A stretch of DNA of 64,000 bases, from contig JAVGWX010000002.1 of NCBI GenBank assembly GCA_036924085.1, positions 49,800,948 to 49,864,947 on the forward strand, in the 5' to 3' direction. Each line of letters starts with the position of its first letter. The first letter of the stretch is position 1. Both the position numbers and the translations under genes were made by a program. Under the pieces are notes generated by a model. It saw nothing but the letters and a program-made list of their open reading frames with translations. It was not told the origin of the DNA and did no database searches. Below are positions 11,170 to 21,837 of this stretch, in pieces. The DNA is from Ariolimax columbianus. Taxonomy: Eukaryota; Mollusca; Gastropoda; Stylommatophora; Arionidae.

Positions 11170-11883
11170 GCCACCTGACGAAGAGAGTATGAGAGAACAC
11201 AGAGCTGTCTCGCTACACCAAGATCCGGGTCTATCAGACCTGCGTTCTTGGCACTCTCATGTATGGAAGCGACACTTGGAGCACTTACACTAAACAGGAA
11301 CCGCGGCTCAACACCCTTCACATTAAGTGCCCACGGCGTATATTTGGGGATTGGGCGGCAAGAGAGAGTGTCACATAATACGGTCTTACAGAGAGCAAAC
11401 ACTGGCAGGATGTATTTCATGTTGAGTCAATGACGTCAACGGTGGTTGGGACATGTTTATCGCATGGAAGCCGAGTGGCTGCCAAAGGATATCCATATAT
11501 TAGAAGAATCGGCCGTCCCACACTGCGATTCAAGGACGTATACAAGAGAGACATGAAGTCATGCAACATCCCTTCCGAGAGCTGGGAAAAAATTTCTCAG
11601 GGTTGAGCTATCTGGAGAAAGCCAGTTGGAGGGGGCAAAGTGGTTTCTGACGCTCGTAGAGGCTTTCTCACTGCAGAGAAAAGAGAAAGACTGAAGATAT
11701 TAAGGAACAACCAGGCAAGCCTGCCTCCACAGTATGGTTGTACGATCTGTGTCAGGGACTGTCGCTCGCGGATCGGCCTTTACAGCCACATCAGACAGTG
11801 TCAAAATACAGGAGACAGTGTTGGACAAAACTTACAGAGCGCCACGTGCATGGTCTATAGAGACTGAGACGTCTATAATGATG
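11170..11883 (+). pseudogene. Non-LTR retrotransposon 3' end with C-terminal zinc finger
   Basis: The reading shifts frame several times but keeps order: an RT C-terminal block (LMYGSDTWSTYTKQE, RLNTLHIKCPRRIFGDW), then GRPTLRFKDVYKRDMKSCNI, then a finger (CTICVRDCRSRIGLYSHIRQ, then C). Stops and shifts make it inactive and the RT catalytic part is absent, so the copy is 5'-truncated. It ends in ATGATG. The repeats ATAGATCAAGG at 11159-11169 and 11884-11894 look like an 11-bp target-site duplication, although the array itself contains this word. Confidence 0.8.
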
Positions 11884-12164
11884 ATAGATCAAGGAGGCGT
11901 AAAATAAGGTTTCTAGATCAAGGGAGAATATAGTGAGGATAGTAGACTAAGGACACATACAATTAGGTTAGTAGACCAAGGACACATACAATTAGGTTTA
12001 TAGACCAATGGACGCATACCATTAGGTTAATAGACCAAGGCGAGATACAATGAGATAAGAGACCATGGGGACATAAGATGAGGTAAAAGACCAAGGGGAG
12101 ATACTATGAGGTAAATGACAAAGGGGCATACAATGAGGTAAAAGACCTAAGGACACATAGTGAT
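11884..12164. repeat. Minisatellite field, continued
   Basis: Units such as GACACATACAATTAGGTTA and AAGACCAAGGGGAGATAC. Clearly the same family as 11091-11169. Confidence 0.8.
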
Positions 12165-12440
12165 AGTACTAATAGTTGCCCATCACAAGCAAAAATGGCG
12201 ATATAATCAGACTATTGTTGCGAAATGTGGTTATTTTTTTGGGAGGTGAGGAGACCAATCCTGGAGCGGAATACCCTGTCAGATTCAATGCACGTCCATG
12301 GCGAGCCGACAATTGGATCGTTGTGCGTTTTTCATTTTCGGGTAGTTCGCTTTCGCTGAGCCTCCGTGATGGCTATCTGAGCACCTTCAGGGACAACAAG
12401 TGGTACGGTTTTGTACAATCATCTCACAAAAGGTGACATC
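12165..12440 (+). pseudogene. Possible LINE N-terminal fragment with 2A-like motif
   Basis: An ORF of about 86 codons reads LLLRNVVIFLGGEETNPGAE near its start. Many CR1-like and other non-LTR elements begin a major ORF with a hydrophobic stretch followed by a motif ending in NPGP (2A-like). Here the last Pro is Ala and the usual Asp is Gly. No other domain is visible, so the element assignment is tentative. It lies inside the minisatellite field next to other LINE debris. Confidence 0.45.
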
Positions 12441-12709
12441 AATATTAGAGCTTTTCTCACAAAAGGTGACATCAATATTAGAGCTTTTCCGGGACATTTT
12501 CAAGGAGTCTCTGTAGAATTTCTTCTGCACACCCCACTCCCTACCTCCCAAACCTGGGGAGCATCTGCCGGTTATGAGCTTACCGTATAACAGCTGCTAG
12601 AGGACGCACTCATCAGACATGCAAACACCATGTCCTGTTCATCTTAGCTGAACCTTTTTCAGAAGTATATGGAGGCTCAACATGTTAGTATTGCTAAGAA
12701 TGTTATCCT
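12441..12709. other. Unassigned sequence with a 35-bp duplication
   Basis: CTCACAAAAGGTGACATCAA plus the following bases occur twice in tandem (about 12421-12489). The rest is unassigned. Confidence 0.5.
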
Positions 12710-12976
12710 TTATCCTGCCACCTGATCTTGAACTGCCCAGACATGCCAAGTGTTTTGACGTCTGCTATACACTCTCCATATCTCACAGGCATGCAGCAAA
12801 GTGAACACCATCACATTACAATACACCTTTACCATTGTGGCAACACTGATGCCGTATCGGTTCCAGACGTTTGCTAGGAGCCTCCCAAACGCAAAGCTCG
12901 CCTTAGCAATCACGTTATTTACCTCACTGTCGATATTCGCCTCTCTTGTGAGGCTACTGTCAAAGTACGCATACAA
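12710..12976 (-). pseudogene. RTE-like reverse transcriptase fragment
   Basis: 88 codons encode a typical post-catalytic RT block: LTREANIDSEVNNVIAKASF, FGRLLANVWNRYGIS and LLHACEIWRVYSRR, close to the conserved 'AKASFAFGRL...LLYACETWTVY' arrangement of this LINE group. Both ends are truncated and the catalytic core is missing. The right end runs into renewed minisatellite sequence. Confidence 0.8.
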
Positions 12977-13090
12977 TACGGTTAAAAGACCACTTGCAAC
13001 CTGAAGTCAGTTTAATGAGCCAATAGCATTAATACAATTTCTATGGTTTAAAGACCGAACCACAAAAAACCTTTACGAGTGAATGGTAGA
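12965..13090. repeat. Minisatellite field, right end
   Basis: GCATACAATACGGTTAAAAG and related words match the 8810-12164 field, so the RT fragments lie within it. Confidence 0.55.
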
Positions 13091-13599
13091 CTTGTTCTTA
13101 ACGTGATATCTCTGTCATTTTTTCCATCCACACGTGTTCTACAGCGTAATTGTTTCGAAATCATCACTGATATTTTTCAAATATGTCCTTATATATTTGT
13201 GTATGTTAATTTCACATTTAATCTACATTTTCTCTTGAAGAATCTTATATAAAACGTAATACCAATAACAGTTAAAATACAAGTACAAAACGATTAACAA
13301 TAGTTTGACATGAAAACTATTACACGTGTTAACCTAACAGACCTTCATCAAGTACTGACAAATAAACCCGTTACAGTATAACGTCCTTCCTACTTGGTCT
13401 TTCTTCTTTCTCTTCTTAGATCCTGGTCAGTGATACAAACCGATAAACAACCATCATCTGATTGTGTCTGTAACAGCTCGAACATACTTACTCCCCTTTA
13501 CATCGTCGGCTAGCCATTCTTCAAATGGTGCCCCAACTCTGATTCATTACTTTAATTTGGTTTACATAATTCTTAATCTGATTATTTTAAGTGAGCGTC
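13091..13599. other. Unassigned sequence
   Basis: No gene recognised. AT-rich. Confidence 0.4.
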
Positions 13600-13830
13600 C
13601 ATTTCATCTTTGTTCTGGGGCCCATGCCTTGACGTTACTGGAGAAAATATCAGGTCCATGTTTTACAACATGACCTAGCCTGTTCCAGCATCGACCAGTT
13701 TTGATGGTGGACATATCTTCTCTATTTAGTCATCAACATGGTCCTTCTAGGGAAAGTATTAGATTCATTTCTTAGAACATGGCCGAGCCAATTATAGTGT
13801 CGACCAGTTTTGATGTTGGGCATATCTTCT
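13600..13830. repeat. Imperfect duplication of about 110 bp
   Basis: CGACCAGTTTTGATGGTGGA and CATATCTTCTCTAT at about 13690-13720 recur with changes at 13800-13836. The nature of the unit is unknown, and the second copy leads straight into the CR1 fragment. Confidence 0.5.
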
Positions 13831-14335
13831 CTATGAGATTGGAGTACTGTATACAGGTGTGGAGTCCTTATTGTAGAGGAGACATGTTGGAAAGGATACA
13901 AAGAGGAGCAACAAAACTGATAGTGGGATTCCAGAATTACAGTTACGAGGAAAGACTTTGAAAAAACCAGCCTACAGTGTCTCGAAAAGAGAAGAATTCG
14001 AGGTGACTTAATAGAGGTTTATAAAATAATCACAGGAAAGGTAAAATTAGACTATAACAAGTTCGTTTTAAAATACAACCAAAAACGAGAACAAGAGGGC
14101 ACAGATACAAATTAACTAAAGAAAGGTCCAAATCGGATATTAGGAAATATTTTTTTAGTCAGAGAGTGGTGAATGCTTGGAATTCATTACCCCATGAGGT
14201 GGTGGAGGCAGAGACAGTTAATGCATTTAAGAATAGATTAGATGTGCATAGTTTTTAGAGCAGGTGTGACCGGCTGTCTACAGACTCTGATGAGTCTTCT
14301 AAACCAGTATAAAAATGTTAAGTTAAGTTAAGAGA
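13831..14335 (+). pseudogene. CR1-type LINE 3' end
   Basis: The RT C-terminal region begins RLEYCIQVWSPYCRGDMLER and continues, after frame changes, through SKSDIRKYFFSQRVVNAWNS and LPHEVVEAETVNAFKNRLD before a stop. The 3' UTR has an imperfect hairpin AGACTCTGATGAGTCT and ends in a TTAAG-rich tail. 'RVVNAWNSLP' plus 'FKNRLD' is the hallmark of CR1 and related LINE C-termini. The copy is 5'-truncated and frameshifted. Relatives lie at 53715-54175 (- strand) and 54265-54385. Confidence 0.85.
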
Positions 14336-14739
14336 TCCATTACGTGTTGGTTCTAGATCTGGCATCATGTTGTCCTCCTACGACATATTCGATCCAATTC
14401 CGGCCCCGAGCATTATAGTAGTGCATATCGTTGTTAGTTTCTATGGACAAGCAACTCTTGGTCGGTAAGGGTACTCGGTTCCGAAAAATCTATGAATCTT
14501 TTCCTATTAAGCTCTTACCTACCTTGTGATGTTAATTACATTTTGAGCCACTGGGTTCGATTTGGCAGATATCATGTCCCCAGCCCGTGTTTGAGATCTC
14601 TAATGTAGATTCCCCCAGCTGAAATTGGGCAGGTTGTCATGCTCTACTTGGTGTAGTATGTCTTAAAATTGAAATCACGCTATCAAAAATAGGATATGCA
14701 ACATACAACTATGCCATTTGAAGTCGTGGCACGACATAT
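14336..14739. other. Unassigned sequence
   Basis: Nothing recognised. Confidence 0.4.
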
Positions 14740-14960
14740 CTTTATGTATGAAATGGCACAAAACAGCTTTGTGTATGAATTAGCACGAAACAACTTTATT
14801 TATGAATTGACACGAAACAGCTTTGTGTATGAATTAGCACGAAACAACTTTATTTATGAATTGACACGAAACAGCTTTGTGTATGAATTGATACGAAACA
14901 GCTTTATGTATCAATTGAGACGAATAGTTTTTTGTATGAATTGACGCGAAACAGCTTTGT
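14740..14960. repeat. 27-bp minisatellite
   Basis: About eight copies of a unit containing ACGAAACAGCTTTGTGTATG. Its period of nine codons keeps a short ORF open, which I regard as spurious. Confidence 0.9.
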
Positions 14961-15149
14961 ACACGTGACAGGCCATTGGTTGAAGATCTCAGCCTTATGG
15001 TATTACTGTTTTCATTCAAGTCAAAGTTTTGTATTACGCGAATCATGTGACCAGCACCTATAGTGTCCATTACGCAAGTCTGTACCAAAATGTTGTGTAT
15101 GATCGTGTAGGCGTTGCTTTCGTATAGTGCAGCCTTTCTCAGCCTGGTG

Positions 15150-15478
15150 TTCGCGAATGGTGCTCGCACACTTAATATTACACGCGAATGGTGCTCGCAC
15201 ACTTAATATTACACGCGAATGGTGCTCGCACACTTAATATTACACGCGAATGGTGCTCGCACACTTAATATTACACGCGAATGGTGCTCGCACACTTAAT
15301 ATTACACGCGAATGGTGCTCGCACACTTAATATTACACGCGAATGGTGCTCGCACACTTAAAATTACACGCGAATGGTTCTCGCACACTTAATATTACAC
15401 GCGAATGGTGCTCGCACACTTAATATTACACGCGAATGGTGCTTGCACACTTAATATTACACGCGAATGGTGCTCGCA
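15150..15478. repeat. 31-bp minisatellite, about 11 copies
   Basis: Highly homogeneous units (CGCGAATGGTGCTCGCACAC plus CTTAATATTACA). Each contains the inverted pair GCGA-ATGGTGC-TCGC. The homogeneity suggests recent expansion or gene conversion. Confidence 0.95.
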
Positions 15479-15644
15479 ATTTTAAAATGTTGAGAACACT
15501 TGGTAAAGTACATTCTGAAATACGCGCCTTTGGAATTTATATATTATCTTAATAATTCTTTAGCCTATCAAATTGAGTTTTTGCCTTTTCCCATATTTAC
15601 ATTGCAACAGCAGTGTGTTATACATACAAGTTATGTAGACTGCA

Positions 15645-15840
15645 TAGATTTATCTTTGTTGTTTTCATGAGGTCATATTTATCTTTGTTGTTTTCATGAG
15701 GCTATATTTATCTTTGTTGTATTCATGAGGCTATATTTATCTTTGTTGTTTTCATGAGGCTATATGTATCTTTGTAGTATTCATGAGGCTATATTTATCT
15801 TTGTTGTTGTCATGAGGTTATATTTATCGTTTATACACAA
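15645..15840. repeat. 29-bp minisatellite, about 6-7 copies
   Basis: The unit is built on ATTTATCTTTGTTGTTTTCA followed by TGAGGCTAT. Confidence 0.9.
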
Positions 15841-16429
15841 ATAAAATGTTAGTCAGTCAACAACAACAAAAAACTGTCAATGCTTTTTCCCAATGGTGGG
15901 TATAGTCGAGAGGTTTTTTTAGGCTGAGAACTACAGACCGTTTCGCCGAAGTACTTTCGTCAATTGATTGCACATTAAGAGCAGAAGTCGCATTTTTCAT
16001 ATATCATAGGGGAATCAGTAAATTATTTGCCCTTATAAATGTGTATTGATCTTTATAATGTACAAATTTCATGCCCGAGCTATGTATTGGAAGGGACAAA
16101 GAACAAATTTAAAAAAAAAACACGTAACCAATCAGAACAAAAACAAACAGAATGAACTTCGCAGCGAATTCAATACACCTTGGCCGCCAGCCAATACCGA
16201 GCTCGTAGTCAGGAATGTATGCATCGAGTATGGAAAGTTTGACAGATTAGGCTCCAAAATTGAATGATAATTAATATTACAACAACAAAAAACAACATAT
16301 ACACAAATAAGTACAAATGTATGGGTTCGTACGTACACACGTACGTACAAATTCAAATATGTATCCATACATTTAACCTTCATTTAACAACAAGCATAGA
16401 TATGAGGCAAAAAACACGACACTTATCAG
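15841..16429. other. Unassigned sequence
   Basis: No gene or repeat recognised, apart from a short palindromic TACGTACACACGTACGTAC patch near 16330. Confidence 0.4.
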
Positions 16430-16985
16430 TACAGAAGTAGATTTTGGAAGAGAAAGCCCAGTATAGATGTAGATTTGGAAAGAGAAAGTCCAGTACAGAA
16501 GTAGATTTAGGAAGAGAAAGCCCATTATAGATGTAGATTTGGGAAGAGAATGTCCAGTACAATTGTAGATTTATGAAGATAATGTCCAGTACAGATGTGA
16601 TGATGATATAGCTTTAGCTGTAAGCTGGCAGCTATTGACAGCCCAATGCCTCACAAACAAAAGCATACGTCCTCCTCAATTGCTGTAGTGATGTGTAGAG
16701 CGTGTTGAGTATGGTGGGGTATGGTGGGAGCAGCAGGTTCCGCAGATCGGCCAGCCTTGGGCACAAAGTCAGGAGGTGCTCGACTGACTCCTCGTGGTCA
16801 TGGCAGAATCTGCAGTTTGGTTCACGTAGTGGGTCTAATCTATTTAGATGTTTGTTGAGAGGGGTATGTTCTGTTCTCAGCTTGAATATCAAACAGTGCA
16901 GATGTAGATTTGGGAAAATAAAGTCCAGTATAGATGTAGATTTTGTGGAGAAAAGTCCAGTATAGATGTAGATTTTGGGTAGAAC
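16430..16985. repeat. 32-bp minisatellite, split by a LINE fragment
   Basis: Units of GTAGATTTGGGAAGAGAAAG plus TCCAGTACAGA at 32-bp spacing (16437, 16469, 16501). The array is broken at 16599-16893 by an RNase H-type LINE fragment and resumes at 16894. Confidence 0.85.
16599..16893 (-). pseudogene. RNase H-type LINE C-terminus
   Basis: Encodes FKLRTEHTPLNKHLNRLDPL, CRFCHDHEESVEHLLTLCP and a Leu-rich end with FVCEALG before a stop. This is the Cys/His knuckle after RNase H in I-like non-LTR elements. The 3' end (left on the + strand) is a (GAT)n/(ATC)n tail. CAGTACAGATGT (16587-16598) and CAGTGCAGATGT (16894-16905) look like a 12-bp target-site duplication with one mismatch, but the word also belongs to the array. 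Confidence 0.8.
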
Positions 16986-17694
16986 AGTACCGTAACTGGT
17001 GGTAAGGTTGTCTGAGAATGTCTCTCCATTTGACCCTATACTCTGCAGTTCTCTTAATTTAAGCATAGGTTCGTACTTTAATGTCTCTGCATGTCTGAGA
17101 TGTAAAGGTGAGTCTGCATCTCGTCCTTTCGGGTTTTCCCTGAATTTTGCCCTCTAGTATCTTCGGTAGAAGACCTCAATGTTTCGTATTGTGGGACATC
17201 CAATCCAATCGTCGTTTTTGTATCCTTTTAAATAATTATCTTTGTACGCTTTGTCGATGTTTCAGCCCCAACATTTAAATTGGCTACCTGAGCTGCGATT
17301 GTTCTTTTCCTCTTGATAATCTTTGAGTAATTTTTGTTTTTCTCTTTTTCCCCCCAATGAAATCAATATTTTAATTTATGTCTCATTACGGACCTTCTGT
17401 TATGGTTGGCCGTAAATATATAAACTTCTGTAATTGTTAGAGGATTTACTGCATTAATGGTCAAATTCATTTGCCTATGTCGATTGACTATTACCAAAGA
17501 CTTTGTCTGCATTGTGTTTTTTTTTTATGTCAGACTCTTTGGTTGTGCTGTTATTGTTCTCAAGCAGCCTTTGCATCGCTGCTACTGATCCTCTCACTAT
17601 GGCTTGGTAATCAGCAAATTTGATGGCATTAACTTTCATACTATTGACTTTTACATCATTATTACATCTTCGAATCTATTTTACATCATCATCT
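16986..17694. other. Unassigned sequence
   Basis: No gene recognised. Confidence 0.4.
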
Positions 17695-18450
17695 CAGAAT
17701 ATGCATTATAGAAGCTGGTCACCCTCATACCTTTGTCTACATGAACGAGTTTGTTTAGAAATAGGTCACATTCATACCTGCTCTACATGAACGAGTTCGT
17801 TTAAAAACATGTCACCGCCATACCTTTGTCTACATGATCGAGTTTGTTTAAAAACAGGTCACCGTCATATCTTTGTCTACATGATCGAGTCTGTTTAAAA
17901 ACAGGTTGCCGTCATATGTTTGTCAACATGAACAAGTTTGTTTAACAACAGGTCACTTTCCTACCCGTGTTTGCCCGATCGAGTTTCTTTAAAAACATAT
18001 CACCCTCATACCTTTGTATACATTATCGAGTTTATTTAGAAACAGGTCACATTCATACCTGCTCTACCTGATCGAGCTTGTTTAAAAACAGGCCACCATC
18101 ATATGTTTGTCTACATGAACGAGTTTGTTTAAAAATAGGTCACTTTCATGCCCATGTTTACCTGAACGAGTTTGTTTAGAAATAGGTCACCATAATACAT
18201 TTATCTACAAGATCGAGTTTATTTAAACACAGATCACCTTCATACCTTTGTCTACATGATCGAGTTTGTTTAAAAACAGGTCACCCTCCTATGTTTGTCT
18301 ACCTGATCGAGTTTGTTTAAAAACAGGTCACCCTCATATCTTTGTCTACCTGATCGAGTTTGTTTAAAAATAGGTCACCCTCATATATTTGTCTACATGA
18401 TCGAGTTTGTTTAAAAACAGGTCACTCTCATGATCGAGTTTGTTTTATAA
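17695..18450. repeat. 46-47-bp minisatellite, about 15 copies
   Basis: The unit contains CTACATGATCGAGTTTGTTT and AAAAACAGGTCACC. Copies diverge moderately. Confidence 0.9.
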
Positions 18451-18799
18451 CAGATATATGTAATTAATTTAATGAGATCTCACTTAGGTATGGTTTCAAA
18501 TGATGGCCTAGTCGTGATGGAATTAAAGATCACCTCTCAACTCTAACTAAATGCTTTTCGTGTGCAACACATAATCTCTGACATTAGCTCCTCGTCCCTG
18601 GTCTTCTCGTGACCTGACTGTTCATACAGACAAGAGAAAGGTTGAGGTTCAAGTCTCAGACGCTCACAAGACCAAAATAATCCATGTAGATGAAACCATA
18701 GGTGGTATTCGAGCTAGAAAAAGAATGACATATTGTTTTTTTTAACTCACCAGATGCCTTTAAGGTAGCCTGGAAACACCTAAAAAGGTTGATTGAGTT
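18451..18799. other. Unassigned sequence
   Basis: Nothing recognised. Confidence 0.4.
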
Positions 18800-19612
18800 A
18801 ACCGGAATATCAATATATCAAAAGATAGTCAGAACAATAAAATGTAAAAGTTAGCCAGAACAACAATATATCAAAAGATAGTCAGAACAATAAAATATAA
18901 AAGTTAGCCAGAACAACAATATTTCAAAAGTTAGTCAGAACAACAATATATCAAGAGTTAGCCAGAACAACAATATATCAAGAGTTAGCCAGAACAACAA
19001 TACATCAAAAGTTAATTAAAACAACAATATATAAAAAATTAGTCAGAGCAATAATATATCAAAAATTAGTTAGAACAACAATATATCAAAAGTTAACCAG
19101 AACAACGATATTCAAAGAGTTAACCAGAACAACAATATTCCAAGAGTTAACCAGAACAACAATATTCCAATAGTTAGCCAGAACAACAATGTATCAAAAG
19201 ATAGTCAGAACAATAAAATATAAAAGTTAACCAGAACAACAATATATCAAGAGTTAGACAGAACAACAATATATCAAGAAATAACCAGAACAACAATATA
19301 TTAAAAGTTAACCAGAACAACAATATTCCAAGAGTTAACCAGAATAACAATATTTCAAGAGTTAACCAGAACAACAATATTCCAAGATTTAACCAGAACA
19401 ACAATATGCCAAGAGTTAACCAGAACAACAATATTCCAAGAGTTAGCCAGAACAACAATATATCAAAAGTTAGCCATAACAACAATATATCAAAAGTTAG
19501 CTATTACAACAATATATCAAAAGTTAGCCATAACAACAATATATCAAAAGTTAGCCATAACAACAATATATCAAAAGTTAGCCATAACAACAATATATCA
19601 AAAGTTAGCCAG
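18800..19612. repeat. 27-bp minisatellite, about 30 copies
   Basis: The unit is ATATCAAAAGTTAGCCAGAA plus CAACAAT. The period of nine codons leaves ORFs open on both strands, which I do not accept as genes. Confidence 0.9.
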
Positions 19613-19954
19613 ATTAATTCCATTCAAGTGCCGTGTCCCCAACGATGGTTGCCCGCAATGAACCCTCCAATATGATCTGTCTCCAGTCTTGCCTGTTCAC
19701 ACTGCAAGACTGACATACAACGGTTGTAAACTTGACTCAACTCTGTTGTTTGGAAATATAGCTGCAAAGATGTATCTTATAATTCAGCGGTTCCGTCGTT
19801 TAGTTGGTTACGACCGGCAACATAATCATACTTAGAATCCTGGTATTCAAACGGGCATGTTAATGTCTCCTGCCAGGTAGCCGAAGGCTATCGAACATCA
19901 GTAGTAGGTATTTAAAACATCCACAAGGCTTACTAGGCCTGGGAGAAGGTACTA
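19613..19954. other. Possible tRNA-like SINE head of a second family
   Basis: 19785-19860 has a tRNA-like arrangement (CGTTTAGTTGGTTACGA, then GGTATTCAAACGGGC). The following words (CCTGGTATTCAA ... GCCAGGTAGCC) recur near 44520 and 45920. A SINE is suspected but not proven. Confidence 0.35.
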
Positions 19955-21553
19955 ATAGTTTGGATAGATTTTTAACTATAATTTTTGTCCGGGCAGCGAC
20001 TGTTAAGCCTACTCTTTACGATGTCCAACTGCCAAGATATTGTTAACGTGCTCGACACTGAACACGGGAGTCCGATATCACTACCCAGAGATCAGGGGTC
20101 CGATCTCACTACCCAGAGATCAGGGGTCCGATTTCACTACCCATAGATCAGGGGTCCAATCTCACTACCCAGAGATCAGGGTTCCGATCTCACTACCCAG
20201 AGATCAAGAGTCCGATCTCACTACCCGGAGATCAGGAGTCTGATCTCACTACTCAGAGATCAGGGGTCTGATCTCACTACCCAGAGATCAGGAGTCCGAT
20301 CTCACTAGCCAGAGATCAGGGGTCCGATCTCACTACCCAGAGATCAGAGGTCTGATCTCACTACCCTGAGATCAGGGGTCCGATCTCACTACCCAGAGAT
20401 CAGGGGTCCGATCTCACTACTCAGAGATCAGGGGTCCGATCTCACTACCCAGAGATCAAGGGTCCGATATCACTATCCAGAGATCAGGAGTCCGATCTCA
20501 CTACTCAGAGATCAGGGGTCCGATCTCACTACCCAGAGATCAGGGGTCCGATCTCACTACACAGAGATCAGGGGTCCGATCTCACTACCCAGAGATCAGG
20601 GGTCCGATCTCACTACCCAGAGATCAGGGGTCTGATCTCACTACCCAGAGATCAGGGGTCCGATCTCACTACCAAGAGATCAGGGGTCCGATCTCACTAC
20701 CCATAGATCAGGGGTCCAATCTCATTACCCGGAGATCAAGGGTCCGATCTCACTACCCAGAGATCAGGGGTCCGATCTCACTACCCAGAGATCAGGGGTC
20801 CGATCTCACTACCCAGAGATCAGGGGTCCGATCTCACTACCCAGAGATCAAGGGTCCGATATCACTATCCAGAGATCAGGAGTCCGACCTCACTACCCAG
20901 AGATCAGGGGTCCGATCTCACTACCCAGAGATCAGGGGTCCGATCTCACTACACAGAGATCAGGGGTCCGATCTCACTACCCAGAGATCAGGGGTCCGAT
21001 CTCACTACCCAGAGATCAGGGGTCTGATCTCACTACCCAGAGATCAGGGGTCCGATCTCACTACCCAGAGATCAGGGGTCCGATCTCACTACCCAGAGAT
21101 CAGGGGTCCGATCTCACTACTCAGAGATCAGGGATCCGATCTCATTACCCAGAGATCAAGGGTCCGATCTCACTACCCAGAGATCAGGGGTCCGATCTCA
21201 CTACCCAGAGATCAGGGGTCCGATCTCACTACCCAGAGATCAGGGATCCGATCTCACTACCAAGAGATCAGGGGTCCGATTTCACCACCCAGAGATCAGG
21301 GGTCCGATCTCACTACCCAGAGATCAGGGGTCCGATCTCACTACCCAGAAATCAGGAATCCGATCTCACTACCCAGAGATCAGGGGTCCGATCTCACTAC
21401 CCAGAGATCAGGGGTCCGATCTCACTACCCAGAGATCAGGGCAATTCTTACAAGAAAATCAACGTGAAAAAAATTCCCGTCTGCACCGTGATTCGAACTT
21501 GCGACCTCCGATACCCCAGGCGGACACCTTACCTCGAGACCACTGAGCGCCCT
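19955..21553 (-). mobile_element. Family A SINE with an internally expanded 28-bp satellite
   Basis: On the - strand the element reads in three parts. The tRNA-like head (21553-21481) has B-box GTTCGAATC, and the first half of the SINE body (21480 to about 21440) has TTTTTTCACGTTGATTTTCT and GTAAGAATTGCCCTGATCTC. Then come about 49 copies of the 28-bp satellite (about 21440-20060). Last is the second half of the same SINE body (TTCAGTGTCGAGCACG, TTGGCAGTTGGACATCG, GTAGGCTTAACAG), ending near 19955. The satellite unit corresponds to the SINE's own GATCTCTGGGTAGTGA segment (compare 53552-53567). The simplest reading is that one SINE insertion later expanded inside. Confidence 0.85.
20060..21440. 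repeat. 28-bp minisatellite inside a SINE
   Basis: About 49 units at exact 28-bp spacing. Each has the inverted repeat GATCTC-ACTACCCA-GAGATC and an 8-bp remainder (mostly AGGGGTCC). Units differ by one or two bases, and some variant unit types recur in the same order (around 20461-20640 and 20860-21040), suggesting segmental duplication within the array. Confidence 0.95.
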
Positions 21554-21560
21554 AATCATG

Positions 21561-21837
21561 CTCTGCAATATTGCTCACATTTTTCTATTTTTGTAACTAT
21601 TTTAGAAATGTATTTTGTTATGTTAAGAATCAACGTCAATGCTCTTCAATCAGTCCCATTGGTGTACAGTTTCCATCAGCAAATTTAGAAAAGTGGGAAT
21701 ACTCCTGGTCTCTATAAACCGGAGCTGTGACGGTACTGAAGGGAAACAATTGATAGTAACATTAATAAGTTGATCTCTCATTCTTAAAAAAACCGCACCC
21801 CCCCCCCCCCCCCCACCCCAATTTGCGTATTGTGCAT
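21561..21837. other. Unassigned sequence with a C run
   Basis: Contains a C run of about 17 nt near 21797-21814. No gene. Confidence 0.45.

Noticed and set aside
14270..14295. Hammerhead ribozyme (CTGATGAG...AAAC)
   Set aside because: The CR1 3' UTR has CTGATGAG but no proper stem II followed by GAAAC. The relatives at 53754 and 54285 have CTGCAGAG instead, so the common feature is a simple hairpin.
20060..21440. CRISPR-like regular palindromic repeats
   Set aside because: The 28-bp units follow each other without unique spacers, the 8-bp remainder is itself conserved, and the array sits inside a SINE of an animal genome.
21481..21553. Genuine tRNA gene on the - strand
   Set aside because: The B box is good, but the cloverleaf arms do not pair well, and SINE body sequence follows directly.
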